Source: Helopsaltes ochotensis
Taxonomy: Eukaryota; Chordata; Aves; Passeriformes; Locustellidae
NCBI GenBank assembly: GCA_013400155.1
Contig: VXBM01000683.1
Location: 62,001-126,000 of the forward strand
Length of the DNA: 64,000 bases
Direction of reading: 5' to 3'
Shown here: positions 47,411 through 59,200 of the stretch, in pieces
How positions within the stretch are numbered: the first letter of the stretch is position 1
Layout: every line of letters starts with the position of its first letter
Notes under the pieces: model-generated
What the model was told of the DNA's origin: nothing
The model's database searches: none
What the model saw: only the letters and a program-made list of their open reading frames with translations
Position numbers and translations under genes: made by a program

Positions 47411-50400
47411 TAGCTGAGTTTTTTGATGGTATGAGGGAGTGGCCGGGGTCTTGTGCAGGCTGCGATGCACAGGAGGCAGTCTCAAGTCCTTCTGGCTGGT
47501 CTGCTCTCTTTTCGTACTCACCTGTGTTTTCCACAGCAGCCCTCGAGGCTGTTCCTCACCTCTCCTGAGGCACAAGCCTGCACGGTGTTTTTTGTCTTGC
47601 ATCCAAAAAAGTAACTGGCACGTGCGACTGTAGGAGACCAGAGAAATCTGCAGCTCTGCTGCTTTACAGAAGTGTTGATGGGATGTGTGTCCCACTCCAA
47701 GTTGAGCATCCTCCCAGAAAGACAGAAACAACCTTGGCAGTGTGCTGGGAGTTCCTGGGGAATAGTTCTAGGTCTGCTGTGCTGGAAGTAAGGCCGATGG
47801 GATTCTGACACTACCTGAAACAACTACAAAGACCATGGGCAAGGCAAAGACATCATGGAGTAACTCAGTACCTGATGGGCCTGCATCAGATGTGAATTCT
47901 GGGATGGCTTCAGTTGTAGATCTTATTGTATCACACTTTTCAGTGACAATGTTTGAAAGAACTTTTAGTAAATACTGTCTTAAAAGCACTTATCTGTTAC
48001 AGGTGGGTTTACAGGTTTTGTTAACACAGCACATATTTTGTTTCTTCTGGCAGCAGTTGGATCTCTTGCTGTGGATTTTAAATACTCTTCCATCTATCCT
48101 CAGAACATCTTCCTTCTGTTTTGCTTTTACCTTTTAGTTAACTAGGCTGCACAGGTGTTCTCATATCTATGGGCATGATGTCTTAAAAAGCTACAACTGC
48201 TACATAAAGTGGATGGCAGAAATGTGTATCAGTCCCTGACTGGTCTCCTGTGAGATTGCACTTAAGATCTAAGGCAGCACACCTGTTAATTTATGCTGAC
48301 CTTTTAATTTCAATATTTTTGGCAAAGCTGGCAGGAGAAAGACCCAGGCCAAGACAAAAAAACACTAATTTTTTTTAACTCAGTGTAGAAGTCCTTGCTT
48401 TAGTTTGGTCCTGTGCCTGTGGCAGTTGATCAGGAATAGCATTTGGAAAAAAAAGTATTTTGCTTGGTGTGTGAAGAGACAGGGAACACTGAAGCCTTCA
48501 CTTGAGATAACAGACCAGGACTTTAAGGCTTTAAGTCATGCATTTGCTTCCTTGTCAAAACCAGCTGGCAAAAGTGGTGAAGTGTAGTACTTTGCACTAA
48601 ATCTGAGGCTGTGCAAACAAACCTTGGACAATCAAAAAACCCACACATTTTGAGCAATTTGGGTTCTATCTTTTTTTAGCTGCTGGATCTAAGCCCAAGC
48701 TTCTGGAAGTTATTTCAGCTACTGAAAGAAACCTTATAAAGCATTTTAGTATTAGTAAGCTTTGAGTTAGTGGTACTTTGAGGAGTTCTACAGTAACTCC
48801 CTGTGTGTTTTCTAAATAGCATTACAATCATCACTGTAGGATTCTGCTCTTGTCATTATTGAGACCAACTGCTGTGAGGATAGGAAGAGTCTTCTTTATA
48901 TCAGAGTTTTGAAATTACATTTTAGTGACATAGTCTGCTGAATGCTGAAGTTTCTATCAGAGAAGCTTACGAATCAGTTAGCCTTCCCCTCTCTGGGTTT
49001 AATGGAACTGACTGTATATTAATGTTAACAGAATTTAAATTCAATTTTGTACTGAAGAAACCAGCCATTTCTCTAACTTATCTAGATTTTTTTCTACATA
49101 TAGCAATAGCAGACTTTTCTCTTAGCACCTAAGAACAAATTCTGACAACCAATGTCTTAAAAGATTGAAAAATATTTATGTATCAGATGACAACAATCAC
49201 AATATATCAGCATGTTTAAAGCCTTATGTTATTTTCTATTCTAAAATATAGAGGCAATAAGGAACAGCATTTACATGCTATCATACTATAAATACATTGC
49301 TTCCTGAGCAGCTAGGAAAGTTTGAGAGAATTTAGTTTCCAAATACTCTTCATAAGCGGAACTATTTCATTACACATCAGCCAAAGACATTTGTAAAAAA
49401 TAAGGTTATATTATTTTTGAACAAGTTTCACAGAATAACATTTATAAACATCGGCCTAAATAATTTAAACACAGCAAATTCAACAGTTTTTCATGCTACA
49501 AAATTACTGTATATGAAAGATTGCCAAAGGGGATGTTAAAAGTGCTCTCTTGCTTGCAAGTTTTTCTAGATGACCCTACTTCTAGTGTAACCTGAGTCAT
49601 CTGCTGGTTCTCAGGTCTCTTCTGTCATTTTTCCATCAGTTCTCAATAATCACAGCATACATCAATCAGCTCTTTGAAGACGGGAGTGTGCCAACAAGCA
49701 AGCAAAAAACCTAGATAGTTCCTACCACTAATTTAATTTTAGGATATTTCTCTAATGAATAAAGTGGATGCCAGTCCTCTGTAACTTCACTGGGAAAAGC
49801 AGAATTCCACATGGCTTGCACATTTTACATGGGTGCTCTTTTCATCCATGAATAATAGTGTGCTTACTACTTCACTGGGTGGGTGTGATAGGGAACAGCA
49901 GAGTGCACAAGTGAAAGCCAGGCCTTCCAGCATCTCACTCCAATGTCCCTGTGAGCGCATAGGCCAAAGTGTCACTGTCACCTTAAACATAACATTGTGT
50001 AGCACCAGCAATATGCAAATCAGCTGTTTAAATTCTACCACCTCTCTATATCTTCCACCACATCCAGTGCCTAATTTTAAAGTGCAAATTTAAAAATTTA
50101 AGGAAACTTTACTTTGGAGGAGAAAAAGTTTGGGGGGGTTGTTTTGTTCTTGAGAGTTATCATGACTCATTAGGCAAAGCAAGGTAATGTGAAGCTACCA
50201 TCTTTGAGACAAAGCATCTCCTGACAAAAGCCAAAGTCAATTATTTTCTTACTGTATTGTTTCAATGAGACTGATATATAGTTTTTATCAGAAGGGTTTT
50301 AAGTGGTATGTTAAGATGGATGTTCTCTTCCTTCAGTAATGATGTTTTTCCTTTTTTGTTGGTATTTATAATGCAGCCCCTAAAGAGCTAGAGAATTTGT

Positions 50401-53117
50401 GCCATTTCATCTGTGGAAAGCACCAATGCCAGTTGGCCACACAATCCATCCAGCTCTACCACTACCTACAATAGTTTTGGACTGATTCCCATAGGTGTAG
50501 CCTCTAGTGATCACTTACAAGAGCCAGGAACTGCTCTTATCCCTCACAACTTGTCAATGGATCTGTGTTTCACTTCAGTCATTACAATGTAGACAGAACA
50601 CTGAGTCTATTCCACTCTCAGAATGCCCCAATATAGCCAAAGTGTAGAGTATTTGCTGTATCTAACATAACCTTCAGAAATGTACAGACTTAGGCCACAT
50701 TTAAAGAATCAACCAACAGGATTACTTGGCATTGGACTGTGCTCGTCACTCCCTTTTCCTCCTGTCACAATCATGCGTGGAGCTAAGCCAGCCATACCCA
50801 CCACTCTTGCAGCTGTGCTGGGAGAGACCAGGTCCACAGCTTCAGCCGCTTTTCTCTGTGGCCACGCACTGAGAGAAGAGCACCACGTGGTCGATTCTGA
50901 AAATATCTCCAGACACGGAGATGAATTTGGCATTTCTGCTTGTTGGGAACATTCGGAAGGCAAGTTTTGAGTCAGCCACACTTTAACTACAGTTGTCAAG
51001 GGCACAGCCACTCCCCTGTGGGCCCCCCCAGCAGATGGGGCCAGCAGGGCCTAAGTGTGCCATGGGCTCTGTACTGCCCAGGCACACCCACCTTGCCAAG
51101 AGTGGTTGGCTGCAAGTGAACAGAGTGGCTTGGCTTCAAAAGATGTGTGAAATGACTGCTGACTGTAGACATTCCTCCATGGTACTTCTTGGTCAATGCT
51201 GCCTTTACTCATGATAAAACTAGGAGAATACTTCTAAAGAAATAACAAACAAAAATGAAGTTGTCTAAATCCATTGACCTAGCTAACTAAGAAAGTAGTT
51301 TCTGGTAAAGAGAACAGCTGCCTGGAAATAGTTTGTGCTGGGTGAAGAATGTCCAGAGTTCTTGCCATTGTGCTGTTGACCTTACTTTTAGTAATGGATC
51401 CAAATCAAACTCAAACCTCTTCAGCAAATGCCAACTTAAATCAGAATGCTTTAGAATTCCTCTAATAATCACAGATTAAGTAGCAATCTATTGAAACTAA
51501 ACTGTGATTGTCTTTTAATCATTTACTTCACAGTGTTCACTTAGAAACTGATTAGAGAGAATCGCCTACTGCAATTATACCTGGAGTATGAGATCAGTAC
51601 CATGTTGCCTGGGCCAATTCTACCATTTCATCTGTGAACTTGACTTCCATGATTTCAACTCCTGCCACACCTTCACCAACAAAATAACTAAGAGTGGCAT
51701 TCTGCCCCCATCCCTTCTATGCCTGGGCTGGAACCAGCAGATACACTTCTTGCCACTTCAATTTAAAAAAAGATGGTAGCACAAATTAGAACAAAAGCTT
51801 GTTAAAAAACCAAAAAAGAACTGCAGAAATACCTACTCAGGTGACTCCACCTGTTCTTCAAAGAGAAGAAGAAAAACCACATCCCACAGTGCAATCAAGT
51901 ATGTCTTCATCTTTGTTTAATGCTTTTCACTAGATATAGCCAAATAAGGGGGCTTTGCTAAAACTGGTTACCCTGCAACATAGCACATTCAGTACCTCTT
52001 CAATACTTTTTTTACCAATGCCCATTTCCCATCTCATCATCTCATCTCATCTCATCTCATCTCATCTCATCTCATCTCATCTCATCTCATCTCATCTCAT
52101 CTCATCTCATCTCATCTCATCTCATCTCATCATCTCACCATCCCCACTAACTATATATACTTTCTCTCACTGCTTATACCTGTGTTTTCACAAATAATGA
52201 GTATCCCCAAAATCAAAATTTTCTGTCCTCGAGCCCAGGTCTTCTGTTTGCTGTTAGTTTCTCTGTTACTATCAGCCTACCTCGTTATAGGAAGATTTGA
52301 GAGCTGAGAAGGATTATGTCCACCAGTGACCCAATCCAAAGCCAGAAACCAGCTGTAGGCTAATAGGCCACATGCTCCAATCTAAATAATTTCTTAGTAA
52401 GACAAAAGACAAAATTAGTGGGTATTTTAGTCTTCCTGAAACCATGCAAAGAATTCCTACTGCCTCTTAAAAATAAATAAATATATAAGTTATACATGAC
52501 CTTCTAAGCAATGCAGTAGAGTTCCAATGTGAGAAGCCCATTTCAAGACTTAAGGCCAGGAACAAGCGTTCATCACACCAATACCTTTTTGTGCGTACGT
52601 CTGCAACTACTGGGCCTGTTTGGCATAACACTTCAAGGAATGAAAAGGCAAACTCACATATTAAAAATATTGATAAAGTCCCATGACAAAACACAACAAA
52701 GCTTGTCAGGTGTGTCTAAACCACAACATTGTTCTTTTGGCCTCAGAGTTTCCAATTCAGTGTTGGCCAGCAGCACCAAATAAGCTAAAATGGTTCTTTT
52801 ATAACCCAAGAGTGAACAACAAGCACCACTAATCAGGAATTAAAAATAGCTATGTATTAATTTAAATAAAGACCTCTTGCTAGCCAAACAGCAGGTAAAC
52901 TCGTCTCCACTAGTCTCTACAGAAGATGTCATAAGCTTGACAAAACCAGTGTGAGCAATTTTTGGTAACTAACTCTTTGGGTGAGAGACTGTAGAGATAA
53001 GCTGGTCTTTTAAAAACTGCCCAAAGATTTTCTTCGAAACAAATACTTTTATAAAAGTTTATGTGCCAAGCTATCTGGAGTTACTTTAATAATTTAATAC
53101 CCAAAAAAAAAGTGTCA
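47411..53117. other. Convergent intergenic spacer between MIDEAS and DNAL1
   Basis: No coding gene was recognised. In mammals this interval contains the single-exon gene PNMA1, and no long open frame of that kind is present here. It holds a (CTCAT)18 microsatellite and probably the DNAL1 3'UTR at its right end. No clear minus-strand AATAAA was found close to the DNAL1 stop; ATTAAA variants occur at 53085-53098. Confidence 0.65.
52041..52130. repeat. Perfect (CTCAT)18 pentanucleotide microsatellite
   Basis: Eighteen uninterrupted CTCAT units (90 bp), flanked by partial ATCTCATCAT and CATCTCAC units. The purity suggests recent expansion and likely length polymorphism. Open reading across it is an artefact of a stop-free repeat. 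Confidence 0.99.
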
Positions 53118-53206
53118 TCAGTTTCCCCCTTCTGCTCCTTCTGCTCCTTCTGCTCCTTCTGTTCCTTCTGCTCCTTCTTCCTCTTCTCCTTTAACAACTA
53201 AGGTAC
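53118..53206 (-). CDS. DNAL1: DNAL1 last coding exon (residues 179-207) with a 9-bp tandem repeat
   Basis: Acceptor: a pyrimidine tract ending GTCCTAG. The exon encodes TLVVKGEEEE, matching human TPVIKGDEEE, and then, in place of the short human end DN, five Gly-Ala/Thr-Glu units ending GGN before TGA at 53118-53120. The repeat is 45 bp (53130-53174) of the 9-bp unit GGAGCAGAA, with one GGAACAGAA. All units are in frame, so the tail is about 16 residues longer than human. Confidence 0.9.
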
Positions 53207-56200
53207 CTAGGACGAAAAAAAAAAAAAGAGGAAAATAAGAGGAAGACATAGTTAATTATGATCTGCCTGAAAGCGTATCTGTCCTGTTGGAAAGAGTCAA
53301 GAGTTGTACTTCCTGCCTCTTTCTAACCAACATGAACTTCTGCATACCTCAACTGATCTTAACTAGAAAAGCCTTCAACTGATGAGCTCCTCTGTTGGAC
53401 GTTCTTGCAACTTCTTGGGTTAGAGAGAATAAAAAGTTACTAAAGCATGGTCAACAAAGATCAGCCTCACTTGGTCTTTGGGAAATGCACCAAGTCAGTT
53501 CAACTACTAACAACCAATCAGCACATCACCCTTCTCTTGTGGGGCCCCTACTTTGTGCTGCCTTTTCCAGGGCATATATGCCCAAGTTTTAGTGTGGTTA
53601 GTAAGACTAACCTTATATTACCAAGGGCACTTTTTGCCCACAAATATGTGCTCTATTCCATTTTTTATTTTACACTCAAAACATAGCCTACTACAAAAGC
53701 AAATGGACCACTGCAGGCCATCCTTCCTAGCAGTGCAATTCTCTCATCAGGCTTCCACTTCCTAATATTTTTTTTAACTGCAGTTGATCCAATTTTAGAT
53801 AGAATCTGGTAGTAGATTTCCCTCCCTGTAGTGAAGCTGTCTCCTCTTATTGACCTGTCTCCACTCTTCCCTTCCCTGCTGTTATTCTTCTGCTCTCCCT
53901 TTCATTGCTTTAGTAAACAGGGGATAATAGTGAACAGCTAACATCTCCATTGACAGGAATTAACATATTTTAAAATAGATTTCACAATCAACTAATTTTT
54001 AGTCACTAAACGGTTGAATATCTTTTCATAGCAGTGTCTTAAATAGGAGAGGACAGCTCACAAATTGAGGCTTACTGCAGTAATGGAGGGGGATATTCAG
54101 GAATTTAGGAAATTTGCATGCAGTTTTAAAAACTTGCCCTTGCGTCAAAAGCGAACCAGAGCATATCACTGCCTATCTCCATTCTCTCATGTCACCTCTT
54201 TTGTTGTTGTAATTCAACTTGGCAGATGAAAGCCTTGTTAACTTACTTAATGCTGAAATCTTTCCATTCCCTATTAGGTATTTGATAAAACTACTTGGTT
54301 GACTAGAGAATAATGCCCAACTGTAGGTTGCAAGACCACTTGGATTTAACATTCCAACATCCATCAAACACCATGGCCAAGATGTCAGTAACTACTTCTG
54401 AATAACTCTGAAGAGGAGGGAGGAATATTAATTTCATGGGCACACAAATGAATCTCTGAGGTTATGTTTAATTTCCCTGTGGTTGGCTTTTATTAAGCTT
54501 TTAACTCACCCCGATTGCCTCATGCCCCAAACTCACCATCCAGCTTTTTCAGCTTGGGTACCCGTTTGGTTGCTTCTTCAATCCAACTGTTGTGATCAGT
54601 GGCAAATTTCTCTTGTAGTGGATTGCCTACAAACACCAGCTCCTCTAGTGCTGGCAGCTCTGCCAGTCTCACAAACTCTGCTGCAACCACAAAGGTGAAA
54701 ACATCAACCAGATTGTGGAACGTAGAAAGTACATCTGCACCACACATTCCTTTCACACTCAGTGCAAACATAAAGAGCATGGGATACAACAGCAGAGCGA
54801 CTGCTTGGGCTCTGACTAGTGTCAGGTTAAAGAACAGGGATGTGTTCTAAAAGAGGTTGGAGAAAGATGATTCAAAGCATGAACTTAATTGGACTTAGAA
54901 GTTAAATTCAATATTCTAATTATTTTTACTCTCTTGCATGAATGGATGTTTAGGGATTTTGCACATGACTGCAGGCTTGTCAGTTAGAATCAAAGCTCCA
55001 TGAGATACAGGACTATTTTTCACCTGTGACTTAACTCATGCATTCACCATACTACAGAAGTCTCTACGGAGTGGAGATGCATGGCTTACCCCAGTCTTTC
55101 ACCAAATTATTTGACATATAAAGAACCTTCAGTTTCTTCATGACACGGATACCCCTCAGTTTCTCAATTAAGTTGTATGAGATCCACAGCTCCTCTAAAG
55201 TTTCAGCAACTGCCTCCTGGAAAATGACAGGACTATTCAGATAAGCAGAAGTACATCTTCCTTATTATTCGTACTCTTCCTTCACCTTCTACAGGTCACC
55301 TCATGGAAGAAAATACTAAGGTATATTGGTCCTCCTTTCCTTTTAAGCAGGTCCCTAATTATTAGGCTGGCAAATGCTCATGGGAATGAAAAGGCAAAGT
55401 TATATATGCAAATATACGTAAGGAGGACAGAAATTGCTATATTAGAATAAAACAAGACATAGATGGCTGGAGTACTTCTTAAGGCATGGAGCAGAGGAGA
55501 AAAATCTGCCTTCCTGTGCAATGCAAGCACATGGGAAGAGAATGCAATTGAACAACTGCTTCAGAAGGGATGTTAGACAGTGTGAGAGCATTATTCATTC
55601 TGGTATATTCTGGTATGTTTGTATCTGCTGGCCAGAAATCACATTCATAATTCTCTCAAAAGAGAGGGGTTTTTTTTAAACCAGTCATTACACACTAACT
55701 CTGCATTTCACACTTAAGAGATATGGCATCTCTGAAGGTGAGAACAGCTTTGAGGATAAACAGTATCTTTTGAGAAAGAAAATAATTTATGTATTCACTT
55801 AAAAAAGACTGATTGAAAAAAGTATTCTTCTGGCCTGAATTCAAATGTAACAAAATTGATCCAATTTTTTCTTAACTCATTTTCCCCTACTAGGTAGACT
55901 CAGTCCTGCCACCATCAACTCTAAAGCCATACTGCTTCAGGTGCCAGTTAATGTAAAAGGGATTGACTCTCAGAAAGTGTATGTTTACAGGACTGCAAAT
56001 ATTTGTATTAAAGAAGCACAGCCTAAGTATCTTAAGGTAGAAAATTCTGCATGCAAAAAGTCTGTAGGAATTATATTAATGTAAATCTAGTGGAATTTAA
56101 ATGGCTTTACAGATAGCAGTTTTCAAATAGAAGCTCTGATCATCTTTATTAAAGACAAGACCTCTCTTTCTAAAATTCTTCCGTGTAGTAAATTAAGGTA

Positions 56201-59200
56201 GCAAAATTTCCGAACATTAAGAGAATTTGAACCAAAGAAAGTGAATAATTATCTGAAAATTCAGAAGCAATGTGTAAGAAGAAGAACAGAGGATAGCAAG
56301 AGGAGAACATAAAACTTCAGTGCCTAACCTTTTACTCAATTAATTTTATTGAATTCAGCAAAGATTTGTATGTACACAGAGGAATTACCTCATATTCTGT
56401 TAGTGAAGAATTGATACTAAAAAGCACATACCAATCCAGTCAAGCTCTTTATGTTATTTCTTCCCAAAGACAGAATCCTCAAATTTTCTGTAATAAATTT
56501 TTAAAAAGTCCTGTTAATAAACAGTTTGTTTTTTTTAAATAAGAAGATGCTGTAAGTCAGGTAAAATGCCATATTCTGTTTACAAACTGCACTCTGACCA
56601 GGCTGCCTTAAGAAAGAATGACCTAACAGAAACAAAACCTCCTGACCTAAACAGATCAGCAGGAATTGATGCAGGGGAAAGCTCAGAAATACACTCATGA
56701 ATACAAAGCTCATGTGTAGGTTACCTAGTTGAAATTCAGTTTTGATTAATACTGAACAAAAATCATTATTTCACCTTGCACCTGAACTCTAACAGCTGAC
56801 TTGCTTCTTTTGATCTTCTATAATTCATATTCCTTCTTCTCCAGGCAAAAGTGGTTCTGATCTTATTTTAAGACAGTGGATTTGGTTTCTGTATTAGAGG
56901 CAGCATAAAAAGCTGCCTTACAGATGCTTGATGAGAGACATTCAACTTAGTTCTAGTTTGTCTGGCTTTAGCATCAAATACTTGGCATAGACTGGATGTT
57001 TTGAATCCACATTAACATAAATATTTAAAATCCTTTAAAGGCTTTTAATGTTTTATCCCACTAAAAAATGTCATTGATTTCACTTCTATGTATAACTGCC
57101 TAATTATTTTTTCCCATTATAGTTATTCAATTGAAGTATTACAGAACAGTTATTTGGAAAGACTACAGGGATATTTTTCCCTGACTAGCATTTCCAAATC
57201 TTTTGAATTCTGAGCTTATTATGAAAAGAAATAAGTTCATCGAGCTCTTTTACAGATGTCTAGGTGTGCAGCTGGAAAGGATGAGATTCCAGGTTCCTTA
57301 TCTATCCAGCTGGCATTTTAGAAGGAACAGAAAAGCCTGGAAGCTCCACTTCAAAACCTGCAGCTCTTTGCCACCCTCATGCCAACAGTTAAAGTCTTGA
57401 GGACAGATCATTAAGACTTCGGTTTCAAAGTCAGTAACTGAAGAGTTTTGAAGACAGCTGTCCAAGAAAGAGAAACTCAACTTTTAGACAGGTAGCATCC
57501 ATTTATAAAGTATGAACAAAATGAAACCAATATCCACTGCAAAGTGGAATTACATTTTTCCATCCAGATCTACAACACGCCAACCTCACTGCAACCAATA
57601 ATGCATTTGGCAGAGTTGTTGAACTGCAGACTGTCTCCGTTTAGAAGTGTGGAAAATGGTCATGACATCACTCTAGAACTGATCAGGTGTTGGATAGCAC
57701 AGCAAGGCCCACGGGAGGGTACTGAAGTGCTTACTGATGGAATTTTTTGATTGTTGCACTATGAGACAACTATCAAGGCTAGTGCAGGGACAGCTGCTGC
57801 AATACACCACTGCTGCTCAGCATGCATTCTCCAGTAAGACTGGTCATTTTAAAGGTCACTTGTAATGTTCTACGAAGAGGGAATAAAAAAGGATAATAAC
57901 AGGTATAAATAAAGCTGGACACATGTAACAAGTGATGGCATATATCCTAATCAGGCAACTAGAAAACAAACACAATGGACAGCTGGCTTGTCACTTACTT
58001 AGGTTGCTCAAGTTGGCGATTCTATCAATGCAGTTTGTAGACAGCGATAGCTTCCTTTAAAAGCAAGAATAATCAATGCACAGTATATAAGGGATCACTA
58101 CATTGGAAGAGTTCCATGTCCCAACACCACTGCATTAGAAATAATTATATGTTCTTGTCTCATTAGATGGCAAATTAACTGGATGTGTAAACAGACTCAA
58201 AATATCCTCAAACCATTAAGATTTCTTCAACTTTATTTAGCTTCTGGGAAAATACCATGAGTTACTTACATGACATACTGAATTATCTTTTGATGCCTAG
58301 CCTTATCAAATATATGGATGTTTATTTCTAAAATTACTATAATCTCTTTCTGAAAGTCCTGCTCAAATCACCTCTTTTTTTTTCATGAATTTTGGAGTGG
58401 ATCATAAATTTGCCATTTAGCTGATAGACTTCAAACATGGATCTGTAATTATATACTGATAAATGTATGTGATTTTTCTGGGGACAATTATCAATACAGA
58501 ATCTACCCTAACACTTTCTGAGTTAAGCCACAGGGGTCTTTGAATTAAAAAGGGCAACTGTGTGCAGAAAGAGAAGCTCAGTTAAGAAAAAAAGAAGATA
58601 AAGTTGCTGCTTTGAGGGCCACACTTAAAACACAGTAAATACATATTTGCAATGGAAAGCAGAAAAACTGAAATGAAGAGAGGAGAATATTTTGTTTCCA
58701 ACACATTTTTCATTGAACTTACTCGCAGTTAACAAGAGCAGAGAGAGCTGCATCCATCTTCTCCACAGGAGGAACCTGCCCATACAGTTTCACTTCCTTT
58801 GCCTCTGAAGCCTTCTGGCCACTTTTCTCTTCCTAAAGAAAAGGGAAGGTGAGGAAGAGACTCACTGCTACATGCAATTACCAAAAACTACTAAACTAAA
58901 AGAATTACTCTAAAAGTGATTACTATAGAAGTCATTCCAATATAGTACTGAAAAGAGAAAGCATTTTGAGTACTGTTATCAAGATTCCTGCTGATGTAGC
59001 ACAGAAAGGGTAAGGCTAGCTTATTTTCAAGATATCATAGTAACTTATATTACATATGCTGGTTTTTAAAAGTTGTGTAACACTTGAGCAATTTAATAAA
59101 GGAGTTATCTGCGATAAAGAATGGAGAATAGATGGAATGCTAAAATTATGAATTAAGGTATTTCCATGGAGACTGACATACAGAAACCTGAGCTAGGGCA

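Larger units (their letters stand above)
53207..58722. other. DNAL1: DNAL1 introns between exons 3 and 8
   Basis: The five intervals 53207-54536, 54681-55089, 55217-56431, 56488-57998 and 58055-58722 are introns with GT and AG ends on the minus strand. No repeats, nested genes or RNA genes were recognised in them. Confidence 0.85.

Noticed and set aside
51955..52197. Open frame through the CTCAT repeat
   Set aside because: A stop-free simple repeat creates it; the flanks show no coding features.
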